In this document: one piece after another, positions 1 to 11,033 of the stretch
Position numbering within the stretch: position 1 is the stretch's first letter
Layout: every line of letters starts with the position of its first letter
NCBI GenBank assembly: GCA_030407315.1
Contig: JALQPE010000601.1
Location: forward strand, 55,143 to 119,142
Length of the DNA: 64,000 bases
Source: Asparagopsis taxiformis
Lineage: Eukaryota > Rhodophyta > Florideophyceae > Bonnemaisoniales > Bonnemaisoniaceae
Direction of reading: 5' to 3'
The notes under the pieces: model-generated
Told to the model about the DNA's origin: nothing
The model's database searches: none
Seen by the model: the letters and a program-made list of their open reading frames with translations, nothing else
Made by a program: the position numbers and the translations under genes

Positions 1-95
1 ACTGAGTGAAGAGGGGATATGGAAGGGGGCGAAGTTTGGGCAGGGACGGCAGACTGGGCGGGATTGTTATCCATTATGGATGAGTAGGTGGTGTC

Positions 96-300
96 GCCGG
101 ATTGGGCACGTCGGGGTGCAGGCTGGGTGTGGATGTCGCCGGAGTGGGCACGTCGGGGGTGCAGGCGTGTTGTGAATGTCGCCGGAGTGGGCACGTCGGG
201 GGTGCAGGCGTGTTGTGAATGTCGCCGGAGTGGGCACGTCGGGGGTGCAAGCGTGTTGTGAATGTCGCCGGAGTGGGCACGTCGGGGGTGCAGGCGGGGT
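96..300. repeat. 43-bp minisatellite in A2 leader (about 5 units)
   Basis: Units starting GCCGGAGTGGGCACGTCGGG recur at 138, 181, 224 and 267, with a diverged unit at 96. The period is 43 bp, not a multiple of three, so each unit shifts the frame. All three frames stay largely open, which explains several overlapping proline/arginine-rich ORFs here that are not genes. The same array lies in A1 at about 765-968. Confidence 0.85.
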
Positions 301-392
301 GTGAAAGTCAAGCTGATTTCGTTGCTGAAACGGAGGGCGCGGAAGGGTGGGCTGGAGATCGAGCGCAAGTTGTAGCGTCTGGGCCGATAACC

Positions 393-516
393 TGTTGAGA
401 AAGAGATTCGTCCTGCGGACGTTTACTTGTGGCGCGTCGTCGGCCATGTATATGTTCACGCTTGAGTCTACTGTGAATGTAATTAAATTATTAAAGTATT
501 AGAGAATTATTTGTCA
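393..516 (-). repeat. 5' LTR of A2 (124 bp)
   Basis: On the minus strand it begins TGACAAATAATTCTC and ends CTCAACA, the same ends as the two LTRs of A1 (537-661 and 5222-5348), giving the TG...CA termini usual for LTRs. It is followed on the minus strand by GGTTATCGGCCCAGACGC, the primer-binding site of this family. Confidence 0.85.
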
Positions 517-519
517 TGA

Positions 520-533
520 AACCCGCGCGGGTT
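520..533. repeat. Perfect 14-bp palindrome between two head-to-head LTRs
   Basis: AACCCGCGCGGGTT reads identically on both strands. It occupies most of the 20-bp spacer between the LTR of A2 (ends 516) and the LTR of A1 (starts 537). The last five spacer bases, TTGCC (532-536), are the left target duplication of A1. Confidence 0.8.
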
Positions 534-536
534 GCC

Positions 537-661
537 TGACAAATAATTCTCTAATACTTTAATTAATTTAATTACTTCACAGTAGACTCAAGCGTGAACA
601 TATACATGGCCGACGACGCGCCATCAAGTAACGTCCGGCAGGACGAATCTCTTTCTCAACA
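537..661 (+). repeat. 5' LTR of A1
   Basis: It starts TGACAAATAATTCTC and ends CTCAACA, with an AT-rich core (TTTAATTAATTTAATT) that may serve as the promoter. It matches 5222-5348 with two single-base indels. Confidence 0.9.
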
Positions 662-680
662 GGTTATCGGCCCAGACGCT
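662..680 (+). promoter_or_regulatory. Primer-binding site of A1, initiator-tRNA anticodon-arm type
   Basis: GGTTATCGGCCCAGACGCT follows the LTR directly. Its complement, TGGGCCGATAACC, resembles the anticodon arm of eukaryotic initiator tRNA (TGGGCCCATAACC in plants) except at the anticodon base (GAT instead of CAT). A2 has the same variant, so it is fixed in the family. Drosophila copia and yeast Ty5 are known to prime from this internal tRNA region. Confidence 0.6.
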
Positions 681-764
681 ACAACTTGCGCTCGATCTCC
701 AGCCCCACCCTTCCGCGCCCTCCGTTTCAGCAACGAAATCAGCTTGACTTTCACACCCCGCCTG

Positions 765-968
765 CCCCCCCGACGTGCCCACTCCGCGACATTCCCAACA
801 CGCTTGCACCCCCGACGTGCCCACTCCGGCGACATTCACAACACGCCTGCACCCCCGACGTGCCCACTCCGGCGACATTCACAAACGCCGCCTGCACCCC
901 CGACGTGCCCACTCCGGCGACATCCACACCCAGCCTGCACCTCCGACGTGCCCAATCCGGCGACACCA
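765..968. repeat. 43-bp minisatellite in A1 leader
   Basis: Four to five units of the array described for A2, on the opposite strand (units begin near CCGACGTGCCCACTCC). It lies between the primer-binding site and the probable gag ATG at 983. One unit has lost a few bases, so unit structure differs slightly from A2. Confidence 0.8.
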
Positions 969-982
969 CCTACTCATCCATA

Positions 983-3900
983 ATGGATAACAATCCCGCC
1001 CAGTCTGCCGTCCCTGCCCAAACTTCGCCCCCTTCCAATATCCCCCTTCACTCAGTTGAAAATCCCAACTTTGACCACAGTCAATTTCATTGCATGGCGT
1101 ATGAGCGTTGAACACGTCGCCCGCACCCAGGACCTCATGCATTACCTTTACCAACCTATACCGCATTCCGAGTCGCAACAAGAAATTGATGCACACCTCA
1201 TCCGTCATGCTCAAGCACAAGTTCTTATCATACTTCTCTCTCAACGGAGATATTGTCCTACTTCACGGACATAGAGCTACAGGGTCCCCTACACGTTTTT
1301 GTACGACAAGATCCGTCTCAAGCTCACCTCCCCCAACCCAGCCCATACCCCAAGTCAGCTGCGTCGCAAAGCGCCATCAAATCAGTGGCAGCCTGGCACT
1401 ACAGCAGTCGAATATGTTCAACAGCATACTGAACTGCGCCAACTCATGGTTAGGTCAACTATCCAATATATCAGATGAACACACTACAATACGCTTCATC
1501 CTGGAAGGCTTGAACATGACCCTTCTTGGATCGTCTTCTTACAGACCATCTCTATGCACAATGATCTCAACCCTAAACATCTACTTTCCTTGGATCAAGT
1601 AATTACTTGATCATCATCACAGCTGACATTGCCCAACAAGCCTCGCCCGCTTCCCATACCTCTCTGGCGCCACGAATTTTCACAAACCCCCACCGCTCCC
1701 GCCGCTCCCCCGCTAGTCAGCGACACCCAGCCGAACAACGCTACAACAAAAATTCCGGCCGGACAATAACATACTACCACCGAAAACTACAGAGGTCCCT
1801 GGTGCAAATTCCATGGCAGCCCACACCACACCCACGGAAAACTGCAGAGCCAGACAGTTCTTTCTTAGCCGCCACGAAGGAAAGAGAAGCCTCACAAATC
1901 CGTTCGTGCTCTTGCAGTTACTACAGACCCATATCAACAACATTTCAGCGAAGAGTTTGAAAACGACTCGTCTGACAATGTAAGTGCCCATGAGCCTCAA
2001 ACCTTCATACTAGACTCCGGCGCTAACCCCACTCACCTAACTCGCCCTCCCAGGAATGAAAAATCACAAAATCCAAGACCGTCACTGCAGACGGACATGC
2101 GTCTCGAACAACCCATCGTGACACAGTCACCCTATCTTTGTCCGACAAAAGCACCTTAACTCAGCATACTGCTGTTGTTGCACCTTCATTAAGCACAAAC
2201 CTACTTTCCGTAGGACAGCTTATACTAAAACGCATGACGTCATATTCACAAATGACTGTGCTTACATCACTTCACCCTCTGCTCCTCCCCCACCTGAGTC
2301 CATACTGGCCACAGTTCCAAAAACCTCCAAAGGCCTCTACCAGACCACTCCTTATTCACTTTCCTGCACTACTCACACTTCCGCCAGCAATGCTGCTCGC
2401 TCCTTCCCCATCAAGGATAAGCGTACTAAAAATCCCAAACGTGGCAAGAGCAACCTACCCACTCCGAACCCACCTCGACTGCCAAGAGCACCCCTCTGTA
2501 AACCACCACCATTCCGTCACAGCAATATCCACAAAAAACCGCGTAAAGCGAAGCAGAAGCGACGCCTGGCAAGACGTAGTCACCCCCCTCCGAAAATTCG
2601 AGTCCCACTTCCGTCAACCCTCCGTGACTATTATCATTGGCACATCAAGCTAAACCACATTCACCCGGCCAAACTTCATCATATGGCGAAACATAAATTA
2701 GTCAACGACCTGCCCCACACCCTTCTCCGCACACCTCTCCGAAGTTTACATGTTCGGGTTGCGCGATGGGAAAAAATGCCTGCTGCCCCCTTCCATCGCC
2801 ACCCGCGCACCGACCCCATCGGCTCTCACCTACACATTGATATATGTGGCCCCATGCCTATCCCCTCTCTCTCTAATAACCTCCATTTCATAACCTTCCT
2901 TGACCAGGGGAGCCGATACCTTCGTATAGTATGTGCTCCGACAAAATCAGAAGCGGCCAGAAACATTCAACCTCACATTGACCATGTCCATCGCGCTACC
3001 CCCCATCGCATATCTCAGCTTACATCCGACAATGCCCGTGAGTTCTATACTCACCGCCCTCAATAGGTTCTACTCAGATAACCACATTTCTACAAACCCT
3101 ACGATTCCCCATACCCCGCAGGAAAATTCGCTGGCAGAACGAATCAATCGCACCATAATGAATACTGCACGAACGACCCTGCTGTCCTCCAGACTCCCCC
3201 TCGAGCTCTGGGACTATGCAGCGTTAGCTGCAGCTGACGCATACAACCACACCCCTCATAGCGCAACGGCACAGCTTCCTGCTGCACTATGGTTCGACTG
3301 CAAACCTGAGATCCACACCATCCTTCCATTTGGTACGACTGGATACGTATACGACCCTGCGCCGCGAAATAAGCTCCAGCCACGAGCTGCCCTCCACCAT
3401 TACATTGGTCGTTCCGATTACTATCACTACTTCATATACAATCCATCGACACAGAAAGTAACCCGATGCCGAATCGCTGATTTCCATCCCTATAATCCTG
3501 CAACTGACCCTGTCAGCACCATTCATACTGCTAACGTCAGTACCCTTCCCGATACCAACAGCATCATCCCCCCTCGGCCATATACAGAGCCCAAATCACT
3601 CAAGGCAGCTCGAGAAGCCCCGGATGCCACTGAATGGCAACTTGCATGGGACAAGGAATTGGACACTCTGGAACAGCGTGGTACATTGACCTTCATCCCC
3701 AATCCCAGCTTCCCCCAGGAACCCAGCTGCTCCCATTCACCACCGTGCTAAAATTAAAACGCGACGAAAATGGCACCCCGATCTCCCGAAAAGTCCGCTG
3801 TACAGTACGCGGAGACCGGCAGGTAGCCGGTCTACATTTCGATCCAACAGACCTCTCCAGCCCAGTGGCGAATCGCGATACTATCCGTGCGGCTCTCGCC

Positions 3901-5231
3901 TTTGCAGCAGCACACAATTACACTGTGTTACATTGGGATTTAGAATCCGCCTTTCTGCACGAAAAATTTACCGAAGACCGCAACATATACCTCCACCAAC
4001 CACCCCGTTTCGACGGCTCACTCAAGTATCCAAATCATGTAGCACATCTGACGGGAAACATGTACGGGTGCAAACAAGCCTGTAAGATTTTCACCAAGGC
4101 CTGGCTGACTTCCTCCATTCTATCAACTTCCAACGACTGAACTCCGACCCATGCTCATTCATTACCCACTCGGAGGACGATAAGTCCCAATTCGTTCTCC
4201 TCGTCATAACAGTCGATGACTTCTTGGTTATCACTAACCACATACCCCTAGCTAACAATATCCGCGACCGACTCTCTGAAAAATACAAAGTCAAAGACTT
4301 AGGCCAAGTTCAGCACATAATTGGTTGGAAAGTTGAGCGTGACGACAGTGGAATCACTATTTCACAGCCTGGCTACATAGCTTCCCTCCTCGAACGATTC
4401 AGAATGTGCGACTCAAAGACCTTCACTTCTCCTATCGCATCAGAACTCCTTTCCCCAAACCAGTCTTCTGCCAAACCGCTCAACACATCACGCCACGACT
4501 ACAAAGCCCTAATTGGATCACTACGATACCTGGCCGATTCAACTCGACCAGACATTGCGTTCATTGTCGGATATCTAGGTCGATCTGCCCATAAACCAAC
4601 GACTCACGACTGGCAGGCAGGCCTACGTGTTCTGCGCTACCTAAAGGGCACTCTTACCACTGGTATACACTATAGCAGCCTCTTGACCTCCACTCTATCT
4701 GCGTATTCCGACTCTGACTTCGCAGCATGCCCCTCTACTCGTCGCTCCACCACTGGTTCCGTCATTTTCTACAACGGCTCGCCGGTGGCCTGGCAATCTA
4801 AACGACAGCGGCACGTATCATCTTCTACGTTTGCAGCCGAATACACTGCTGCCTTTCACACAACACAGCTAATTCAAACAATCGTAGGCTTCTTAGCCTC
4901 CCTCCCGGGCCATGACAACACACCTGTCGACCTTTTCATCGACAACACAGCAGCGATCACATCTGCAACGGCCAAACACCCCACGCCTAGATCGCGCCAT
5001 GTCGATGTTAAGTATCACTGGCTCCGGGAGCAGGTTCAGAACGGCCTCATATCACCAACACACATATCCACAACACAAAACCCCGCTGACCTACTCACGA
5101 AGTCACTCAAACCTGCCCAGTTCACACACACTCCCATTACTTCGCCTCGCAGCACACACGGTGCGCGGCGACTGACAAATAATTCTCATATTCTCTACGC
5201 ACCGTGTCTACTGCTACCACCTGACAAATAA
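983..5231 (+). pseudogene. Copia family A gag-pol polyprotein, frameshifted
   Basis: The probable start is the ATG at 983, which lines up with in-frame ATGs in families B (15,275) and C (36,879). Recognisable pieces in changing frames: a gag zinc-knuckle remnant with a C-x2-H start (about 1,805-1,850); protease LDSGA (about 2,010); integrase with TSDNA and then QENSLAER (about 3,025-3,150); reverse transcriptase with WDLESAFLHE (about 3,935) and TVDDFL (about 4,210); RNase H with YSDSDFAACPSTRRST (about 4,705-4,760) and KYHWLREQV. The longest open part is 4,224-5,231, covering the end of RT and RNase H. The last frame stops just inside the 3' LTR. Confidence 0.85.
5156..5207 (+). promoter_or_regulatory. 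Pre-LTR hairpin of A1 with an LTR-start copy in its loop
   Basis: Arms ACACGGTGCG (5156-5165) and CGCACCGTGT (5198-5207) pair perfectly over 10 bp. The loop contains TGACAAATAATTCTC (5173-5187), the first 15 bases of this family's LTR, 35 bp ahead of the real LTR at 5222. Family C has the same arrangement with a different but still complementary stem. Function unknown. Confidence 0.6.
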
Positions 5232-5348
5232 TTCTCTAATACTTTAATTAATTTAATTACATTCACAGTAGACTCAAGCGTGAACATATACATGGCCGAC
5301 GACGCGCCATCAAGTAAACGTCCGGCAGGACGAATCTCTTTCTCAACA
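5222..5348 (+). repeat. 3' LTR of A1
   Basis: TGACAAATAATT...CTCAACA, followed by the right target duplication TTGCC (5349-5353). The bases just before it are pyrimidine-rich (CTGCTACCACC), not the purine tract normally found there. Confidence 0.9.
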
Positions 5349-5353
5349 TTGCC

Positions 5354-8084
5354 ATCCAAATCCTTCTAATCAAGTGTATGTACACAGTCGAAATGAGTAT
5401 GATAAATCATCGATGATTTGAGATCGACATGCGGATCAGAATTTTATGATTTCTGCAGTTGCTGTCCCAACTGCCCGTCTCTATTTCGGAGCTCCATGCT
5501 GTCTGACACCTCAGTTATCGGTAGACTCCGCTCCACCGACGCCCTGCAAGTCCGTCAGCCATGGACGGGCGCGCGGATACATGAACCGTTAGTGGACGCG
5601 ATGCACGTTGGGTTGAGGTTGGACAAAACTATCCTGTCTCGATGATACCGAGCGATGCGTTGTATTATTGATGCGGCACATTTGTTCGGCAGCGATGACA
5701 CAGATGTTCACACTACCTGTGCGCAGTGCTGTGGCAGAGACTCCGGAAGGCAGTTTTGGGTGTGTGTGAGGTCGCGATGGTGTTGCAGCGGGCGGTAGGA
5801 GATGTGGTTCGCATGGAATGCGAATGTGGTGCGTCTGCAAGTGGTACGTGTGAAATGAAGACGGCATAGGCTCCGCTGTCGTGTCATCGCTGTGCGTGGC
5901 ATTGTAGAGCTGCAAGCGACTGCATCCATATGTACATTTCATCGTTCCTGCATCGCGTCGCATCGTACCGAGTGCATACTACCCATATATCAGGTGTGTG
6001 TCAATGTGCTCATAATGGCAGATGGTACATTTGATGTAATTAAAATTTAGTTCGTGTTCGAGTGTGTGCGCCAGCTGTGCCACATGAACGATCCAGTTGT
6101 TTGGACCAGTGTGTGTTGAGTCATTGTGCCGGTACACGCGTTCGCCAGCCCGTGTACCGAAATGCTTGCAGCTGCATCATATATTCCACCAACTAATTGT
6201 TGCACGCATTTCTACATTCTCTATTCCACTCTTGTTCTACACGTGCACCACTGTCGTAAGCACTCGAGTGTATCCTCCCGACTGAAAGAGTGGACCGGTC
6301 GGGGGTGATTACAAGCCTCCAGTCAGGGTGTTGTCACGATACGAAGATATTGGAGTGGACTGCGTGACGTCTTTGAATCGGGATTTGCATGGGACGCGTA
6401 TCATACAATGATTGTAGTGCACCACCTTCAGTGGCCGTAGACGTTGTTCTTGCGATGCATCCCCTTTTTTTGTTGGTACTACCTAGTGGCGTCACACTAC
6501 TGGACCATTGGCAAGTCAGGATATCACAAAACTGTTCCCCTTCAACTCTCGAAACAAACCACATAATTCTGTGTTACACTAAAAATAATTTCCCGGCTGC
6601 TCCCATTTGTTGTGCCTGCGCAGAAACTACTGTAGAAGTGGCTTGTCACCAGATTACATAGATATCCCAACATTCTGTAATAAACCAAATTGAAATTTTT
6701 GATCACCTGCCTGTTGAGCGTTACATAATTGCTTCCGTTTCTGACTTCACTCTCATCAACAAACAATTGATCTGCAGCCAGCACATTAAAGCAGCTGCGA
6801 AATTGTTGACACAAACGTTGTTATCCTTTTTTTTACCAGTAGTAGTACTCAGATGATTGAGCATATGTGCTTATCCCGAATCATTCCTTCCCATCCTCTG
6901 CATAAAAGACCTACTCAGACATGATTCACTCTCTGGTACCACCCCCCCAACTCAAGACAGCTGCGCTTCTAATGAAACTCTTCAACTTCATCATGTCCTG
7001 TTCACGTTCAAATCCTCGTCCACATTCACGCACCCTCACCGTGCCAGGTGCTCCTCGTGAATCAGTCTACCCTCCGATCTACTTTCCAGATATGCCCATT
7101 CTCCCACTCCCCCCGAGCATCAATGAATGTGGCCCGGATGCTTGTGAGCAGCCTGCTATCTTTCAGTGTCGCTTTCGTACTTGGTTTCGTCGTGTCTTCT
7201 GCTACGCATGATCTCAACTCAAATCGATGCAGTGTGCAATGTGCTCTTTTATGCCTTGTTTTCCTATCATCTCGCCGGAGGTGTGGACTTGCCTCAGTAC
7301 ATAACGCTACTATCTTGCTTCCGTATAGTCGTTTTCTTGTTCCATATTGATTCCTTCTTCGAACAGCTCCTATAATTCGCTTCAGTTAGCAGAAGTGATT
7401 GTCAATCCCTGCAAAATGCAGAACCTGTTGCCAATCTCACCGTTTGAAAGTGTCTCAGCAGTTGAACCACATATTCAGATTACCTCGAGTATTAAATCTT
7501 CTCACATCTGGCCAGTGCATTCACGTAGATGTAATACGCGCGTCACGAAAGGGATCAATGGTGCCCGCAAACTGAAACTAATTGTTCCGCCTTTCACGTA
7601 GAACCAGAGGACAGTGCATCTCGGCTGAGACCCAACTGGAGGATACTTCAGGCTCCTAACAACTCTCTCTTATCACACTGCAATACTCAATCAAACCCCG
7701 TTCCCAATTGCAACCGGAATCACAAGGGAGCTCGCCCATCTCACAAAGTCACTTCCATCCAAAAGCCAAGCTGTCGGCGCATCGGAGTCGCTAGTTCGTT
7801 GCATGCTTCGCAGAAGATATCTCCGAATTTTCGTCGTCATGGGAACCTCAACACTAGGTTTGTACGCAATGTACGAAAAGTTCAGACGTTGACCCGTTCG
7901 AAAGCCTGTTCGCGAGCAAATACGTACATATCAGCGGTTCTGCCGTTCCAGCCAGCATGTCACCGCTGATCTGTTCCGCATAATAAATAGCACTATTTCC
8001 CACAAACTTGACGTCCACTCGCAGAAGCACCGTGAGAAAATTATATAGCAGATATTGCAACAACAAACGGAGGTGTAAGTCGAT
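5354..8084. other. Unassigned intergenic stretch
   Basis: No protein was recognised on either strand. Reading frames are short (under about 125 codons) and carry no family motif; several have no ATG start. The only internal signal is a ~60-bp segment (6,609-6,671) that recurs at 10,882-10,941 upstream of host gene copy 1. Position suggests this may be a decayed older unit of the gene array ending in the TIR remnant at 8,085, but no NB-ARC or WD40 motif could be read. Confidence 0.5.
6609..6671 (+). repeat. Dispersed ~60-bp repeat, copy 1
   Basis: It begins GTTGTGCCTGCGCAGA and ends ATAGATATCCCAAC. It matches 10,882-10,941 with scattered substitutions and a small indel. The second copy lies about 1 kb upstream of the ATG of host gene copy 1, so this may be a leftover of an older unit's promoter region. 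Confidence 0.6.
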
Positions 8085-8300
8085 GATCAAGGCAGTGCTG
8101 AGAGCGAAGATTGCAGATGTGACACTATCGCCGAGTACGCGGAACGGAAATGAACGCTGAATGAGCTGATGCAGTTATTTCTTGGCGCGGTTCCGTGCCT
8201 GCTGCCAGGGGGAGATGCTCATTGTCCCGGCGTTCTACTGGTTGACACTGGATTACTGCAGAGATGAGGATTCGCTATCATCTGGGAACGACTCGGAAAT
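8085..8300 (+). pseudogene. TIR-domain remnant (gene array copy 0)
   Basis: The nucleotide sequence follows the TIR end of copy 2 (about 62,250-62,420): GCGAAGATTGCAG, then a CTATCGCCGAGTA block, then a stretch reading IVPAFYWLTLDYCRDED. Copy 1 reads IIPVFYRLTLEDCRN at the same place. The frame is broken by stops within the W-x-x-x-E-L helix. It is probably the last surviving piece of an upstream array member. No NB-ARC or WD40 sequence was found before it. Confidence 0.65.
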
Positions 8301-8446
8301 CACACGCATCTAACAACACAAAGGCTACAGAAGACATCTCCACAAACAGCAGGTACACAAGTCTCGACAGTCTGCCAGGTCGTCATGCTCCAACGAAATA
8401 CGCATCCCCGCACTGAGCACAATGACATGCTGGACAGGTGACAAAA

Positions 8447-9237
8447 TCAACTGTTAGATATGAGGTGGTACAAATGAGGTTGAGGAGACATGTCACGCGA
8501 GACGTATGGGCTGCCTGCCAAAGACAATGCGCGATGACGGGTCATTCGGGTGTCGACGTAGGCTGGACTTGACATTGAATTTGTCGGAACATGGCCGGCG
8601 CACGACAGTGAATGAAGACTGAAGTGGAGAGCGGTCTGCGCGATGATCGAGGTCGCGAGATAAGCATGTCGCAGTGAGTGCGATTGGGAGTTGAAGTGTC
8701 TGTGAAAGCGTTTAAAAATATGGAAAAAGAGTGTCAAAAATTTAGGGAGATCGACATTTGAGACACTGAGATCAACATATACACTACTGAATCGCGGGAG
8801 TGTCGGATCGTTGAATGTCACACACGACTCTTCACTCGGCCGTATGTACTTCAAGCTGACGAGTTTTTGAGCCATTGTTGAGCGTATTCACCGTGTGCGC
8901 AGCGGAGTTCAGGCGATGGTCGGAGTCCTGGGCAGCGCTTGTTTGGGATAGTTGAGCACGTTGATAGCGGATGTTTGACGCTGGCCAGCATGCAAAAAGT
9001 GTGCGCATCCATCCACCCGTCGCGCAGCGTCCACAGCAACATGTGGTCTGCAGCGGTAGTAGGTGAGCAATGCGCTCGACGCATTTATTGCAACTGCATC
9101 TGACGGCAGATGCCGATTGCGTCACGTGACTAGAATTGTTATGTGTGTTCTTGTGTGGATACATGCGTTTGGCAGTTTTTCCAGATGCATCGTGTATTCC
9201 ACGCTGCGCAATACGTTCCATCAGCGTATCGTTGGAC
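8447..9237 (+). repeat. Segmental-duplication block shared with 63,210-64,000
   Basis: Collinear matches include GTATGGGCTGCCTGC (8,506), the AAATTTAGGGAGATCG area (about 8,740), GCGTCACGTGACTAGAATTG (about 9,119) and the final GTTCCATCAGCGTATCGTTG, which also ends the window. The block lies just after the TIR remnant here and about 550 bp after the TIR end of copy 2 on the right, so it is the spacer of a tandem array. A minus-strand frame (8875-8447) is open for 142 codons, but the right-hand copy does not keep the same frame, so it is not called a gene. Confidence 0.75.
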
Positions 9238-11033
9238 ACATCCATCTGTGGGCTAAATCTAGTTCCACATGCGCTTCGCTCGCTCTTTTGTACTCTCAGC
9301 GCTGGTTGATATGCATTGCGCAGCATGATCTCAACACGTGCATCGTTGTTCCTCGAGAACGAATAGTTTATCCAGACTGCGTCAGCACCGTTGGTCTTCT
9401 TAGCACCTCACTCAAGTACTACGAAGCATGATACTGAAACGTTATCCATGACCGTGTTTATTGATAAATGCTATAGTGGGACAAGTAGTCTATAATTGGT
9501 CATCGGTTTCACTGCGTCCCAAACTTCCACACTACTCCAGTTCCGTGCTCGTATGGTCACCGGTACGTGCACACTACATGACCGTTTCATCTTCGACATC
9601 ATCGCTCATCCAGTCTGTAGACCGACATTCCCATCGCTCCTACCCTCGCTGCTTCACTTCCTCCCATCCAACTCGGTTGATCCAATGTTCCATTGCGGTA
9701 GAGCACATCAGCGTACCCAACTGTTCAGGTGCATTGGCGTGCTCCATCATGGCCCAATACTCAATTCAATATCTGTTCCGGACAACCCGTCCCCGAACCG
9801 TGGACACGCTCAATGCATTCTTCTTCTTCCTCCCATCCCTAGCAATGTTTGCGAGATGGAGTGTGCGCTGCCCCCTCCCTCACTGCGCTCGTTCATGTGC
9901 AAGTGCGCGAGGGATGGTTGCCAACATAAACTGTCTCTACCTCGTACCTGCATGCACCAGCTCATGCGATCCAGCCAATACAAACGCCACTCCTACTGCC
10001 TCACTATGCACTTCACGTCTGCATAGAGCGCCATGAACGGAAGGAAACGTTCTTTCACTAAGTGCATCGTCATCTATTCAAGCATCCCTTCCAGTCATAC
10101 GGCGATACAACCAAGCTGTCGCGACGCTCTCTTGGATGTGCGCGATACACAGCAATGAACTGCATTTCAAAGCAGATCAGGTTGTTGACCGCATCGCGAT
10201 CAACCGCAGACTCTGCAATGCACACGCAGGTATCGAGTGCGATAGGTTGGCATGAATCGTTTGTGCTTGACTGCGATTGTTCGCGACGCTCGAGTTGGTC
10301 AAATGCCAACAACCATGCCGACGTATTAAGCTTGACATGCGGACGGGAATTTGTAATTTTGGCAATTTCTATCGGAATACGCACTGAGGTAGTTGAGCAT
10401 TACAAGGAACCAAGTAAACATTGCATCTTCAGAGTGGCAACGATGAGTGGCACGAGTGTGCATCTGTCGCTGATCGGTGTCTTGCAACATGGGGCGCACG
10501 ATGCAGATTAGATGTGGTCCGTGTGCGCTTCATCGACCTGTCTCCGGGCGCCGACGGGTAGAATCAGTTCATTTTCTCGTTTCCCTCCCACCATCGTGCT
10601 TGTATCCTCAAGTGTTCATAGATTATTCGGGCAGCTACCGGGAGCCGCATCGGTAAAAAAGCTGCTGCACGCATTTGGGCTGAAGGACTACATACCTCGC
10701 ACCCACCCAAGGCATCATTGCCGGATACGTCTTTCGGCTGCGATTCATGGGGATTTGGCGTGATCGGCAATGGCAGCGACATTTTTGCCACAATCGCAAC
10801 GTGACTACACACTCGGACGACTTGGCCTCAACTGTTCGCAATATCGCCAGAACGTGGCAATAAATGTTAGACTATAAAGAATGTTGTGCCTGCGCAGACA
10901 CTAGAGTTGGCATGTCGCCTGGTTATATGGATATCCCAACGGAGCGGAGCCGATTGGCCAGGGAGGAGATGAGGGATATGAATATCCCAACAATAAATTG
11001 GGGACAGCGTCAATTCATGTCCCGCATCTGCCC
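9238..11033. other. Upstream region of host gene copy 1
   Basis: No gene recognised. From about 10,360 it matches the upstream region of copy 2 in patches: TGCAACATGGGGCGCACGAT at about 10,485 and 56,264; CTCCGGGCGCCGACGGGTA at about 10,543 and 56,320; GGATTTGGCGTGATCGGCAA at about 10,750 against 57,249. Between those patches copy 2 has several hundred extra bases (about 56,340-57,160). ORFs here are short and not conserved in frame. The dispersed repeat at 10,882-10,941 also lies here. Confidence 0.5.
10882..10941 (+). repeat. Dispersed ~60-bp repeat, copy 2
   Basis: Begins GTTGTGCCTGCGCAGACAC and ends ATGGATATCCCAAC; partner of 6,609-6,671. Confidence 0.6.

Larger units (their letters stand above)
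1..516 (-). mobile_element. Copia family A, copy A2 (5' end only, minus strand)
   Basis: Reading leftward from 516, the sequence repeats the first ~500 bases of element A1 (537 onward): the same short LTR, the same primer-site region and the same gag leader with a 43-bp minisatellite. The window edge cuts it off at base 1, so the body and the 3' LTR are not visible. It lies head to head with A1, separated by 20 bp (517-536). The frame read from the LTR is open (459 down to 67) but has only Pro/Arg/His-rich minisatellite translation, so no protein is claimed. Inference: an independent insertion, or one half of an inverted duplication. Confidence 0.85.
537..5348 (+). mobile_element. Copia family A, full-length copy A1 (degenerate)
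   Basis: The element has 125- and 127-bp terminal repeats and a 5-bp target duplication TTGCC (532-536 and 5349-5353). Domain order is gag, protease, integrase, reverse transcriptase, RNase H, the Copia order. The coding region has several frameshifts. The two LTRs differ by only two single-base indels, so insertion is fairly recent compared with the coding damage. Either a defective copy was mobilised in trans or some indels are base-calling errors. It belongs to the same broad lineage as elements B and C further right. Confidence 0.9.

Noticed and set aside
96..300. Regularly repeated 43-bp units, considered as a CRISPR array
   Set aside because: Units are directly adjacent with no unique spacers, and the array lies inside the leader of a retrotransposon in a eukaryotic genome.
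8447..8875. 142-codon minus-strand ORF as a gene
   Set aside because: The duplicated block at 63,210-63,610 keeps nucleotide similarity but not this reading frame, and no family motif is visible.
10062..10511. 149-codon ORF upstream of copy 1
   Set aside because: Part of a region whose homologue near copy 2 has several hundred inserted bases and a different frame; no motif or conserved start.
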